A stretch of DNA of 64,000 nucleotides from Labilithrix sp. (lineage in GTDB: Bacteria > Myxococcota_A > Polyangia > Polyangiales > Polyangiaceae), in the NCBI GenBank assembly GCA_019637175.1, contig JAHBWD010000027.1, positions 41,325 to 105,324 on the forward strand, in the 5' to 3' direction. The position numbers and the translations under genes are program-made. Positions 44,961-52,420 of this stretch are shown here, one piece after another. The notes under the pieces were generated by a model. That model worked only from the letters and a program-made list of their open reading frames with translations, was not told the origin of the DNA and did not search any database. The first letter of the stretch is position 1. Each line of letters starts with the position of its first letter.

Positions 44961-44979
44961 TACTCATTCGAATGGAGTA
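44961..44979. promoter_or_regulatory. Near-palindrome upstream of the glutamine amidotransferase
   Basis: The sequence tactcattcgaatggagta has an 8-bp perfect palindrome attcgaat flanked by tactc and gagta. It is 38 bp upstream of the ATG at 45018 and could be a promoter-proximal operator. No clear -35/-10 pair is seen. Function is inference. Confidence 0.4.
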
Positions 44980-45017
44980 GGAAGCCGATTTTCGTCGTTC
45001 TTCCTATCGAACGCGTC

Positions 45018-45893
45018 ATGTGTCGTCTGCTTGGGATCGTCGCCTCGGAGCTCACGGAGTTCGGCCTCGTCTTGACGGAAGCACCCCGCTGCCTCGCGAA
45101 GCTCTCGCAAGAGCATCGCGACGGCTGGGGGCTCGCCATTCACAACACCGAGCCCGCCGGGCCGGTCGGCGCGGACGATCCGCCGTGGACGCTCCACCGA
45201 GGCATCGAGCCCGCCCTCGACGACCGTCGCTTCCACGAAGTTGCGGCAGGAAGTCGCGGCCGCGTCCTCGTCGCGCACGTGCGCCAGAAGACGGTGGGCC
45301 CGACGCGCCTCGAGAACACGCACCCGTTCGTGCGCGACGGCTGGGCGTTCGCCCACAACGGCACGATCACCGGACAAGATCTCCTCCGATCTCGCTGCTC
45401 GGCGCGCCGGCTGGGCGAGATCACCGGCGACACCGACAGCGAGCTCTTCTTCGCCTACGTGCTGACGCGCTTCGACGAATGCGGCGTCACGCGGCGCGCG
45501 GATCCGACGGCGCTGCTCGAGGAGATGACCGCGGAGCTCCGCGCTGCGCGCATCGGCGCGTTCAACTTCCTGCTCTCCGACGGGGAGACGACGTTCGCCC
45601 ATCGCTGCGGGCGCTCGCTGTTCCTCCTCGAGCGCGGGCCCGACGATCCGGTGCGCGAGCGGCGATCGCTCATCCCCGGCGCCGAGGTCATGACGAAGTG
45701 GACGGCGCGGCGGCGCGCGGTCTTCATCGCGTCCGAAGCGATCACCGACGAGCCTTGGCGCGAGGTCCCCGACGGAACGCTGCTCCGCGTCGACCGCTCG
45801 CCGACGCCCGCCGTGACCCACGGCTCGTTGCAACCGAGTCGCGAAAGCAGCTCGGATGCGACGAGCGTGGAAGGCGGGCGCCTCGCTGGCTAG
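45018..45893 (+). CDS. Class II glutamine amidotransferase-like protein (YafJ/EgtC type)
   Basis: A 291-residue protein that starts MCRLLGIV, so the catalytic Cys is at position 2 after Met removal. The class II glutaminase motifs are QEHRDGWGLAIHN, VAHVRQKT, ENTHPFVRDGWAFAHNG and GDTDSELFF. YafJ/EgtC-type enzymes hydrolyse gamma-glutamyl bonds; EgtC works in ergothioneine synthesis. The specific substrate here is unknown. It lies 9 bp before a Fur-family gene, so the two form an operon. Confidence 0.88.
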   Translation: MCRLLGIVASELTEFGLVLTEAPRCLAKLSQEHRDGWGLAIHNTEPAGPVGADDPPWTLHRGIEPALDDRRFHEVAAGSRGRVLVAHVRQKTVGPTRLENTHPFVRDGWAFAHNGTITGQDLLRSRCSARRLGEITGDTDSELFFAYVLTRFDECGVTRRADPTALLEEMTAELRAARIGAFNFLLSDGETTFAHRCGRSLFLLERGPDDPVRERRSLIPGAEVMTKWTARRRAVFIASEAITDEPWREVPDGTLLRVDRSPTPAVTHGSLQPSRESSSDATSVEGGRLAG

Positions 45894-45902
45894 ACTGCCG
45901 GC

Positions 45903-46355
45903 GTGGCGACGAAGCGGCAGAAGAAGGAAGCGACCTCGCTCGCCGAGCTCCAGGGCCTCCTGCGCGGCGCCGGCCTGCGAAGCACGGGGCCTCGCGTCGC
46001 CGTCTTGCGCGATCTGCTCGGGCGCGCCGCGCCCGCGAGCCACGCGGATCTCTGCGACGCGCTCCGCAGAGACGGCTTCGACCGCGCGACGCTCTACCGG
46101 AACCTGATCGATCTGGCGGACGCCGGCATCGTGAGCCGCGTCGACCTCGGCGATCACGTCTGGCGCTTCGAGGTGAAGCGCCGAAAGGGCGACCACGTCG
46201 CGAACCACCCTCACTTCGTGTGCAGCGCGTGCGGCGTCGTGAGCTGCCTGCCCGACGTCGCCGTGCGCATCACGCGCGGGCCCTCGGCGCCGCGATCGCT
46301 CGCGTCGAAGGACGTCGCGATCCAGCTCACCGCGCTCTGCGACGCCTGCGTGTAA
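45903..46355 (+). CDS. Fur-family metal-dependent regulator
   Basis: A 150-residue protein with a GTG start. The winged helix DNA-binding part (TGPRVAVLRDLLG, DRATLYRNLIDLADAGIVSRV) is followed by a dimerisation domain with HPHFVCSACGVVSC and a terminal CDAC, the two CxxC pairs of a structural zinc site. Sensor ligands include His in NHPHF and DHVW. It may be Fur, Zur or PerR-like; the sequence does not settle which. It is in the operon with a glutamine amidotransferase and upstream of a TonB-dependent receptor gene, which makes a metal-responsive role likely. Confidence 0.88.
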   Translation: MATKRQKKEATSLAELQGLLRGAGLRSTGPRVAVLRDLLGRAAPASHADLCDALRRDGFDRATLYRNLIDLADAGIVSRVDLGDHVWRFEVKRRKGDHVANHPHFVCSACGVVSCLPDVAVRITRGPSAPRSLASKDVAIQLTALCDACV

Positions 46356-46357
46356 AC

Positions 46358-46398
46358 GGGCGAGCACGATTCTGAAACAGAATCGTGCTCGCCCCTTT
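46358..46398 (+). terminator. Strong terminator of the glutamine amidotransferase-Fur operon
   Basis: A perfect 17-bp stem (gggcgagcacgattctg at 46358-46374 and its complement at 46378-46394) closes on AAA and is followed by cttt. It starts 3 bp after the Fur stop codon. Confidence 0.88.
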
Positions 46399-46412
46399 AC
46401 CCCTACCCTCGT

Positions 46413-46582
46413 GGGGACTTCGTCCCCCTCATCGCTTCGCGATGAGCCTCCCCGATTCGCCTCCGGCGAACGTCGTGCTCTGCACGACGACCAGAAGAAC
46501 GTCCGCCACTTGCTCATCGTCTCAGTCTCGCTCCGTGCGAAGCACGGTTCGCCGAAGGCGACGCGGGGTCGGCGAAGCCGAC
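46413..46582. repeat. Array of seven tiny hairpins with trinucleotide loops
   Basis: Seven perfect inverted repeats, each with a 5-8 bp stem and a 3-base loop, stand in a row: 46413-46427 (loop TTC), 46428-46446 (TTC), 46456-46470 (TCC), 46471-46489 (TCT), 46533-46547 (GAA), 46549-46561 (GAA) and 46568-46582 (GAA). The first four loops are pyrimidine (TTC/TCC/TCT) and the last three are purine (GAA), the complement of TTC, so the array changes orientation halfway. Pairs 1-2 and 3-4 abut without a gap, and 5-6 are one base apart. Short overlapping frames cross it, but none looks like a gene. Role unknown; see findings. Confidence 0.8.
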
Positions 46583-46604
46583 GAGGGCGACGCAGTCTCC
46601 ACAT

Positions 46605-46673
46605 GAGTAGTTGCAACTCGGTTGCAGGACATTGACGAGCGGCCCCGTCGAGGGTAGTCCGTAGTTGCAACTC
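46605..46673 (+). promoter_or_regulatory. Candidate promoter with two identical 13-bp operator elements for the TonB receptor
   Basis: GTAGTTGCAACTC occurs twice (46607-46619 and 46661-46673), each holding the perfect palindrome AGTTGCAACT. Between them is a sigma70-like promoter: TTGACG (46632-46637), a 17-bp spacer and TAGTCC (46655-46660). The second element overlaps the expected start of transcription and the first lies upstream of the -35. A third half-site, gttgca, follows the first copy (46621-46626). This is the layout of a repressor-controlled promoter, and the adjacent Fur-family protein is the leading candidate. Promoter strength is inferred from consensus match only. Confidence 0.6.
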
Positions 46674-46718
46674 AATCTCATTTACTCCATCAGTTCGTCA
46701 TTCGATGAACCGATCCTC

Positions 46719-49226
46719 ATGCGCGCGAGCCTCCTCTCTTACGTCCTGACCTTCGCGATCGGCGCCTCCGCGCTGGTGCCGGTCGCGGCGCGGGCGCAGG
46801 CGGCGGACGTCACGGCGCCGACGGTCATCACCCACGTCGACGCGACGTACCCGAGCGCGGCGCTCGCCGCGAAGAAGCACGCCGACGTCGTCTTGACCCT
46901 CACGGTCGACGCGCGCGGCGCCGTCTCGAACGTCGAGATCGCCGAGTCCGGCGGCGCCGACTTCGACGAGGCCGCGGCCGCTGCGGCGAAGCAGTGGACG
47001 TTCGTGCCCGCGAAGCGCAAGGGCGAGCCGGTCGCGAGCAAGATCCGCGTGCCGTTCCACTTCGCGCCGCCGCCCGAGCCGAAGGTCGAAGCGAGCCCTC
47101 CGCGCGTCGACGACGCGGGCGTCATGACGCGCGTCGAAGACGACGCGCTACGCGTGATGCCGCCCACCGAGGTGCGGGTCTCCGGGCGCGCGCCGAGCCG
47201 CGGCGCCTCCGACTTTCGCATCGCGAAGAAGACGCTCACGGCCGCGCCTCACGGATCGGGCGCCGATCTGCTCGCGACCGCGCCCGGCGTGTACGTCGCG
47301 CACCCCGAGGGCGAGGCGATCGCGCAGCGGATCTACCTCCGCGGCTTCGACGCCGAGCACGGGCAAGACGTCGAGCTCCGCGTCGCCGGCATCCCGATGA
47401 ACCAGCCCTCGCACATCCACGGCCAGGGCTACGCCGACTTGAACCTCGTCATCCCCGAAGCGGTGCGATCGATCCGCGTCATCGAGGGCGTCTACGATCC
47501 ACATCAAGCCGACTTCGCCGTCGCCGGCTCCGCCGAGTACGATCTCGGCGTCGAGGAGCGCCGCTCGCGCGTCAAGGTCAGCTACGGCTCGTTCGACACC
47601 AAGCGCCTCGTCGCGATCTGGGCGCCGCAAGGGCAGGCCGAAGAGACGTTCGGCGCCGCGACGCTGCGCACGACCGACGGCTTCGGCGACGGAACGCGCG
47701 GCGCGACGTCGGGCGGCGTGCTCGGGCAGTACCGCCTCGCGCTCCCGTACGACGTCACCGCGCTCGTGCACGTCGGCGCATACGCCGCGCGCGCCAACCT
47801 CGCCGGCGTCTTGCGCCGCGACGACTACGAGTCCGCTCGCGTCGGCTTCTACGACGCCTACCCCGATCCGTCGGCGCGATCGCAGTCGGCGGGCACGTCG
47901 CGCGCGCAGCTCGGGATCACCGTCGAGCGGAGCCGCGACGACGGCGCGAAGACGACCGCGGGCATGTGGCTCTACCTCGCGAGCTTTCGCAGCCGCACGA
48001 ACTTCACCGGGTACCTCGAGCGCGGGCGCGTCGATCCCACGCGCGTGGGCCTCGGCGATCTCGTCGAGCAGTCGAACGGCGACTTCGGCCTCGGCGGCGT
48101 CGTGTCGTATCGCAGCGCGCGCCTGCGGCCCCACGAGAACCTGGGCGTGCAGTACGAGCTCGGCGCGGACATGCGCACGCACCGCATCAGCCAGACGCAG
48201 AACCTCCTCAAGGCGCCGCAGAACGAGACGTGGGATCAGCGCGACGACGCCGAGATCAAGTCGACCGACGTCGGTCTCTACGGCGACGCGCTCTTCAGCG
48301 TGTCGCGCTTCGTGCGCCTCCGTGGGGGCGCGCGCGCCGATCTGCTCTTCTTCGACGTCGACGACAAGCTCGGCAACTTCATCCCCGCGGCGCAGAAGAA
48401 GACGCACTTCCCGGGCTTCCGCCGGACGGCGAGCGGGATCGCGTTCGGCCCTCGCGCGACGCTCGAAGGACACCCGACGCGGTGGCTCAAGCTCTCGGCG
48501 TCGTACGGCCAAGGGTATCGCTCGCCGCAAGCGCGGCAGCTCGAGGAGGGCGAGCAGGCGCCGTTCGCGAAGGTGCACTCGTACGAGCTCGGCGCCACGG
48601 TGCGCGACGGCGAAGACTTCGCGGTGACCGGCGTCGCCTACCAGACGAACCTCTCGACCGATCTCGTCTTCGACCCCGGCGAGGCGCGCCTCGAGCGCAT
48701 CGGCCCGACGACGCGCCGCGGCCTCGTCGGCACGTTCCTCGCGAACCCCTCGGATCATCTCCACGTCGCGGTGAGCGCGACGTACGTGCACGCGACGCTC
48801 GACTCGCCGCCGTTGGCCACGCCCGAGAACCCGACGCCGCCGTACGTCGAAGGGCAGGCGCTCCCCTACGTGCCGCCGGTGCTCGTGCGCAGCGACGTCG
48901 CCTACACGCGCAACTTCGGGAGCCTCCTCGGCAAGCCGCTCACGTGGAAGGTGGGCTACGGCACGACGTTCCTCTCGTCGCGGCCCCTGCCCTACAGCCA
49001 GTACTCGCCGCCCGTCTTCCTCCTCGACACGACGCTCGGCGTGCGACGCGATTTCATCGAGCTCACCCTCGACGCGTTCAACCTCCTCGACGCGCGCTTC
49101 GCCGAGATCGAGTACGCGTTCGTCTCCAACTGGCAATCTTCGGCGATCCCCTCACGCGTCCCCGCGCGCCACATCACCGCGGGGGCGCCGCGCGCGATCC
49201 TCGCGAGCCTCACCCTCTACCTCTGA
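46719..49226 (+). CDS. TonB-dependent receptor with N-terminal TonB C-terminal-like domain
   Basis: An 835-residue outer-membrane protein with a signal peptide (MRASLLSYVLTFAIGASAL...AARAQA). Residues ~35-117 match the C-terminal domain of TonB (ATYPSAALAAKKHADVVLTLTVDARGAV, KQWTFVPAKRKGEPV). This fusion is known from myxobacterial receptors. Then come the plug domain (RIYLRGFDAEHGQDVELRVAGIPMN, PSHIHGQGYADLNLVIPE) and a beta-barrel ending in LASLTLYL. The HGQGYADLNLVIPE motif is shared by a group of TonB receptors of unknown substrate. The expected TonB box lies between the two domains. The following gene overlaps its stop (TGATG). Ligand unknown. Confidence 0.88.
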   Translation: MRASLLSYVLTFAIGASALVPVAARAQAADVTAPTVITHVDATYPSAALAAKKHADVVLTLTVDARGAVSNVEIAESGGADFDEAAAAAAKQWTFVPAKRKGEPVASKIRVPFHFAPPPEPKVEASPPRVDDAGVMTRVEDDALRVMPPTEVRVSGRAPSRGASDFRIAKKTLTAAPHGSGADLLATAPGVYVAHPEGEAIAQRIYLRGFDAEHGQDVELRVAGIPMNQPSHIHGQGYADLNLVIPEAVRSIRVIEGVYDPHQADFAVAGSAEYDLGVEERRSRVKVSYGSFDTKRLVAIWAPQGQAEETFGAATLRTTDGFGDGTRGATSGGVLGQYRLALPYDVTALVHVGAYAARANLAGVLRRDDYESARVGFYDAYPDPSARSQSAGTSRAQLGITVERSRDDGAKTTAGMWLYLASFRSRTNFTGYLERGRVDPTRVGLGDLVEQSNGDFGLGGVVSYRSARLRPHENLGVQYELGADMRTHRISQTQNLLKAPQNETWDQRDDAEIKSTDVGLYGDALFSVSRFVRLRGGARADLLFFDVDDKLGNFIPAAQKKTHFPGFRRTASGIAFGPRATLEGHPTRWLKLSASYGQGYRSPQARQLEEGEQAPFAKVHSYELGATVRDGEDFAVTGVAYQTNLSTDLVFDPGEARLERIGPTTRRGLVGTFLANPSDHLHVAVSATYVHATLDSPPLATPENPTPPYVEGQALPYVPPVLVRSDVAYTRNFGSLLGKPLTWKVGYGTTFLSSRPLPYSQYSPPVFLLDTTLGVRRDFIELTLDAFNLLDARFAEIEYAFVSNWQSSAIPSRVPARHITAGAPRAILASLTLYL

Positions 49227-49954
49227 TGATGCGTCCGATGCGTCCCCTCCTCCTCTTCCTCAGCGCGCTCCCTCTCGCGGCCTGCATCGCGTCGCCGCAG
49301 GAGCCCGTCGCGTACGAGGCCGTCGCGACGGCGCGGGGCGCGAGCACGATCGAGGTGGACGGGTGGTCCGTGACGGTCACGCGCGCCGAGGTCGCGCTCG
49401 GGCCGTTCTACTTCTGCGCCGCGAGCTCCGGATCGTCGACCTTGTGCGCCGCCGCGATCGCGGAGCTCCGCAACGTGACCGTGGTCGACGCGCTCGATCC
49501 GTCGCCCGCGAGCCTCGGCACGGTCCGCGGCTACTCGGGCGCGATCCGCAGCGCCGCCTACGACTTCGGGATCTCGTGGTTCGAGACGCAGAGCGCGGCG
49601 ACGCCCTCGCCGATCCTGCCGGCGCGCCGCTCCATGCGCCTCGAGGCCGAGGCGCGCAAGGCGGGCGCGCGCGTCGCGATCGTGGCCGACGTCGACGTCG
49701 TTCCCCAGTATCAGGGGCAGAACGCCGTCCCGACCGCGCCCGCGATCGCCGACGTGACGTCGAGCGCGACGCGCCTCGAGGTCACGCTCGATCCGGCGGG
49801 ATGGATGCGCCAGCTCGACTTCGACGCGATCGCCGCGAGCGGCCAGGTGCCGTTCACGATCGCGCCCGGCACGGCGGAGCACACCGCGCTGCTCGTCGGG
49901 ATCAAGAACCTCGCGCCACCGGAGCTCCGGTGGGTTCCTGCATCGACGCCGTAA
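49226..49954 (+). CDS. Lipoprotein coupled to the TonB-dependent receptor
   Basis: A 242-residue protein whose start (ATGATG) overlaps the receptor stop. Lipobox LAAC after MMRPMRPLLLFLSALPLAAC. The domain shows strands such as EVDGWSVTVTRAEVALGPFYFC and VTSSATRLEVTLDPAGWM. No recognised family. Its tight coupling suggests it helps the receptor capture or hand over its ligand at the outer membrane. Two Cys (FYFCAASS, TLCAAA) could form a disulfide. Confidence 0.75.
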   Translation: MMRPMRPLLLFLSALPLAACIASPQEPVAYEAVATARGASTIEVDGWSVTVTRAEVALGPFYFCAASSGSSTLCAAAIAELRNVTVVDALDPSPASLGTVRGYSGAIRSAAYDFGISWFETQSAATPSPILPARRSMRLEAEARKAGARVAIVADVDVVPQYQGQNAVPTAPAIADVTSSATRLEVTLDPAGWMRQLDFDAIAASGQVPFTIAPGTAEHTALLVGIKNLAPPELRWVPASTP

Positions 49955-49971
49955 CCACAACAGGAGATCAA

Positions 49972-50877
49972 ATGATGAAGTGTCGAAGGGAGAGCCTGGC
50001 TCTCTGTGGGATCGTGTTTGTCCTCGCCGCGTGCAGCTCGGAGGGCGGAACGAGCGGCGGCGGCAAGGGCAGCGTGCAGATCTTCGTCGTCCCCGAAGAC
50101 ACCGTCGTCAACGGCCTCGAGCCCGGCACCGACGACGAGCAGGTCCAAGACGGATGGGCGATCGAATACGACCGCTACCTCGTCGCCATCGGCAACTTCC
50201 GCGCGCGCCGCACCGACAGCGGCGAGACGCTCTCCGATCCCACGATCTACGTCCTCGACCTGAAGAGGGCGCCGACGAGCGGCTACGTCGCGAAAGAATT
50301 CTCCGACGTCTCCGCCGCGCGCTGGGACAAGTTCGGCTACGACATCCCCAACGCGAAGGCCGGCGCCAAGATCCTCCCGCCGACGACGCAGGCCGACGCC
50401 GACTTCATGATCCAGAACGGCTACTCGGTCTACTACGAGGGCAGCGCCGAGAAGGGAGCCGACAAGATCACCTTCAAGTGGGGCTTCCGCGCGGGCACGT
50501 CGTTCGACGACTGCGCGACGCCCGAGGGCAGCCCCGGCTTCGCCGTCCCCAGCGGCGGCACGGTTCAGCTCAAGCCGACGCTGCACGGCGATCATCAGTT
50601 CTTCGACAACGTGACGCAAGGCGCCGAGATCACGAAGCGCCGCGCCGAGTGGATCAAGACGTGCGACGCCGACGGCGACAAGGACCTCACGATCGCCGAG
50701 CTCAAGGCGTGCAACGCGGCGACCGCGCTCCCCTCGCCTCCGTATGATCTCACGGGCGTGAAGGACGAGGACGGCGACGGCAAGATCAGCGTCTTCGACT
50801 ACGTGAGCAGCCAGATGCGCACGTTCGGCGACTTCCAGGGCGACGGGGAGTGCCCCACGCGCGCGCCGGCGCCGTGA
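49972..50877 (+). CDS. EF-hand-containing lipoprotein in the TonB-receptor cluster
   Basis: A 301-residue protein with lipobox LAAC and a good RBS (aggag). The main part (VQIFVVPEDTVVNGLEPGTDDEQVQDGWAIEYDRYLV) is a beta-rich domain. The end has two EF-hand loops: DADGDKDLTIAE and DEDGDGKISVFD, which likely bind calcium. It is the third gene of the receptor operon, 17 bp after the previous one. It may be the surface partner of the receptor. Role inferred from context only. Confidence 0.78.
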   Translation: MMKCRRESLALCGIVFVLAACSSEGGTSGGGKGSVQIFVVPEDTVVNGLEPGTDDEQVQDGWAIEYDRYLVAIGNFRARRTDSGETLSDPTIYVLDLKRAPTSGYVAKEFSDVSAARWDKFGYDIPNAKAGAKILPPTTQADADFMIQNGYSVYYEGSAEKGADKITFKWGFRAGTSFDDCATPEGSPGFAVPSGGTVQLKPTLHGDHQFFDNVTQGAEITKRRAEWIKTCDADGDKDLTIAELKACNAATALPSPPYDLTGVKDEDGDGKISVFDYVSSQMRTFGDFQGDGECPTRAPAP

Positions 50878-50890
50878 TACCCTTCGCTTC

Positions 50891-51481
50891 GTGCGAAGCT
50901 CACTCCTCTTCTCCGTGCTCTCCGTGTCGATCGCGCTCGCGGCCTGCAGCTCGCCTCCGGAGGCGAAGTACGGACACAAACCGGACGACGGCGTCCCCGC
51001 GAACTCCGCGTCGGAGACGCGCCTCGCGGTCGGCGAGAAGAACACGTCGCCGGCCGCGGCCTCGGCCGCGCCGCCCGCCGCGGATCCGACGCAAGCGTTC
51101 ACGATGCCGTTCGGCGCGGGAAGCCCGGGCGCTCCGCCTCCGGCCGATCCGCCCGAGAGCGCGCCGGGCAAGGGCGGCAAGCCGGGCAAGCCGGGCCCCG
51201 CGGGCAAAGACGGCAAAGACGGCAAGGACAGCAAGGAGCGCGTGACGAAGGCCGAGTGCTCGCAGACGCTCGACAAGTACATGGACCTCGCGCTCGGCAC
51301 CGACACGCGTCTCGAGGGCGTTCCGCCGGAGATGATCCCGCAGCTCAAGCAGCAGGTGCTGAGCCAGGCGAAGGGTCAGAAGGGCGATCCCTGCGCCACC
51401 GAGGTCGTCACGCGCGGTCAGTACAACTGCGCGATGGCGGCGACGTCGACCGCGGCGTGGCAGCGCTGCATGGGTAAGTAG
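50891..51481 (+). CDS. Lipoprotein with short collagen-like Gly-X-Y stretch
   Basis: A 196-residue protein starting at GTG with lipobox LAAC. A Pro/Ala linker is followed by a short collagen-like run (GKGGKPGKPGPAGKDGKDGKD), then a domain with four Cys (ECSQTLDKYMDLALG, GDPCATEVVTRGQYNCAMA, QRCMGK). The Cys arrangement resembles a small disulfide-linked helical domain. Only 13 bp from the previous gene, so it may belong to the same operon. Role unknown. Confidence 0.7.
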   Translation: MRSSLLFSVLSVSIALAACSSPPEAKYGHKPDDGVPANSASETRLAVGEKNTSPAAASAAPPAADPTQAFTMPFGAGSPGAPPPADPPESAPGKGGKPGKPGPAGKDGKDGKDSKERVTKAECSQTLDKYMDLALGTDTRLEGVPPEMIPQLKQQVLSQAKGQKGDPCATEVVTRGQYNCAMAATSTAAWQRCMGK

Positions 51482-51534
51482 CCGAGATCAGGCGCCCCTC
51501 GGCCGCCGTCCATGAAAACGGACGGCCGTCCACC

Positions 51535-51563
51535 TTGACAGAGGGTCCGCTGAAGCGGATGCT
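51535..51563 (+). promoter_or_regulatory. Candidate sigma70 promoter for the small-ORF/XRE-cupin operon
   Basis: TTGACA, a perfect -35, at 51535-51540 is followed after 17 bp by GATGCT (51558-51563), a weak -10. It lies 31-59 bp upstream of the small gene at 51594. The -10 match is poor, so the call is tentative. Confidence 0.45.
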
Positions 51564-51593
51564 CGAGAGGGTCGGACGCGCGAGGAGGCGAAG

Positions 51594-51770
51594 ATGAGCA
51601 AGACCGCCAACGTCATCGATCTCGAAGCCTTTCGTCGGCGCAAGAGGCGCGACGCGGAGACGACGGCGACGACGCCCGACGCCGCGATGTTCGTCCCTGT
51701 CTGGTTCTGCTGGGTGCCGATCTGGGCCCCCTGCGCCGTCCCCGCGAAGGCGTGGGGCCTCGGGACGTGA
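51594..51770 (+). CDS. 58-residue small protein, unknown function
   Basis: A small gene with an RBS (gaggag) and an ATG. The protein MSKTANVIDLEAFRRRKRRDAE begins with a motif (VIDLEAFRRRK) that I recall from short proteins of other myxobacteria and proteobacteria. The C-terminal half is hydrophobic and has two Cys (FVPVWFCWVPIWAPC), a possible short membrane-associated part. It overlaps the start of the XRE-cupin gene by GTGA, so translation is coupled. Could be a regulatory small protein of that regulator. Confidence 0.6.
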   Translation: MSKTANVIDLEAFRRRKRRDAETTATTPDAAMFVPVWFCWVPIWAPCAVPAKAWGLGT

Positions 51771-52411
51771 AGTCGGTCCGCGAGAGCTCGAAGAAGGCCC
51801 AGGCCGCCGCGCCGCAGGCGTGGGCCTATCCGCCTTCGGACGACGAGCCTCGCGATCTCGCGCCCGTCGTCGGCGGGAACCTTCGCCGCCTGCGCATGCG
51901 ACGCGGGCTCTCGCTCGAGAAGCTCGCGCAGAAGTCGGGCGTGAGCCGCGCGATGCTCGGGCAGATCGAGCTCGGACAGAGCGCGCCGACGATCAACGTC
52001 CTCTGGAAGATCGCGCGCGCGCTCGACGTCACGTTCGCCACGCTCATCCAGGCGCGCGAGGCGGGCGGCACGACCGTCCTCAAGAAGGCGCAGGCGAAGG
52101 TCCTCGCGAGCCAGGATGCCCGGTTCAGCTCGCGCGCGCTCTTCCCGTTCGACGGGCCGCGCCGCGCGGAGTTCTACGAGCTGCGCCTCGCGCCTCGCGC
52201 CACCGAGGTCGCCGACGCGCACGCGCCGGGCACGGTGGAGAACCTCGTCGTCGCCGAAGGGCAGCTCGAGCTCGTCGTCGGCAAGGAGACGCACCGCCTC
52301 GACGCCGGCGACGCGATCGTCTTCGAGGCCGACGTTCCGCACGCGTACGGCAACGCCGGAGCGAAGGAGTGCGTGATGTATCTGGTGATGACCTACGCGG
52401 AGCAGACCTGA
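51767..52411 (+). CDS. XRE-cupin transcriptional regulator
   Basis: A ~214-residue protein. Residues ~34-90 form an XRE helix-turn-helix (VVGGNLRRLRMRRGLSLEKLAQKSGVSRAMLGQIELGQSAPTINVLWKIARAL). A cupin domain follows (EFYELRLAPRATEVADAHAPGTVENLVVAEGQLELVVGKETHRLDAGDAIVFEADVPHAYGNAG). XRE-cupin proteins repress catabolic or transport genes and sense a small ligand through the cupin barrel. The GTG at 51767 overlaps the small gene's stop and is preferred over an in-frame GTG at 51752. Confidence 0.85.
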   Translation: MKSVRESSKKAQAAAPQAWAYPPSDDEPRDLAPVVGGNLRRLRMRRGLSLEKLAQKSGVSRAMLGQIELGQSAPTINVLWKIARALDVTFATLIQAREAGGTTVLKKAQAKVLASQDARFSSRALFPFDGPRRAEFYELRLAPRATEVADAHAPGTVENLVVAEGQLELVVGKETHRLDAGDAIVFEADVPHAYGNAGAKECVMYLVMTYAEQT

Positions 52412-52420
52412 GGTGCCGCC

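Noticed and set aside
46385..46635. Two short plus-strand frames over the hairpin array
   Set aside because: They have no RBS, no protein-like composition and cover the inverted repeats; the array explains them.
47148..49136. 662-residue minus-strand frame over the TonB receptor
   Set aside because: Antisense of the beta-barrel with Arg/Glu/Val-rich bias; the plus-strand receptor is clearly the gene.
50882..50898. CTTCGC...GCGAAG hairpin over the GTG of the collagen-like lipoprotein gene
   Set aside because: A 6-bp stem is common in this composition; it might affect translation, but nothing else supports it.
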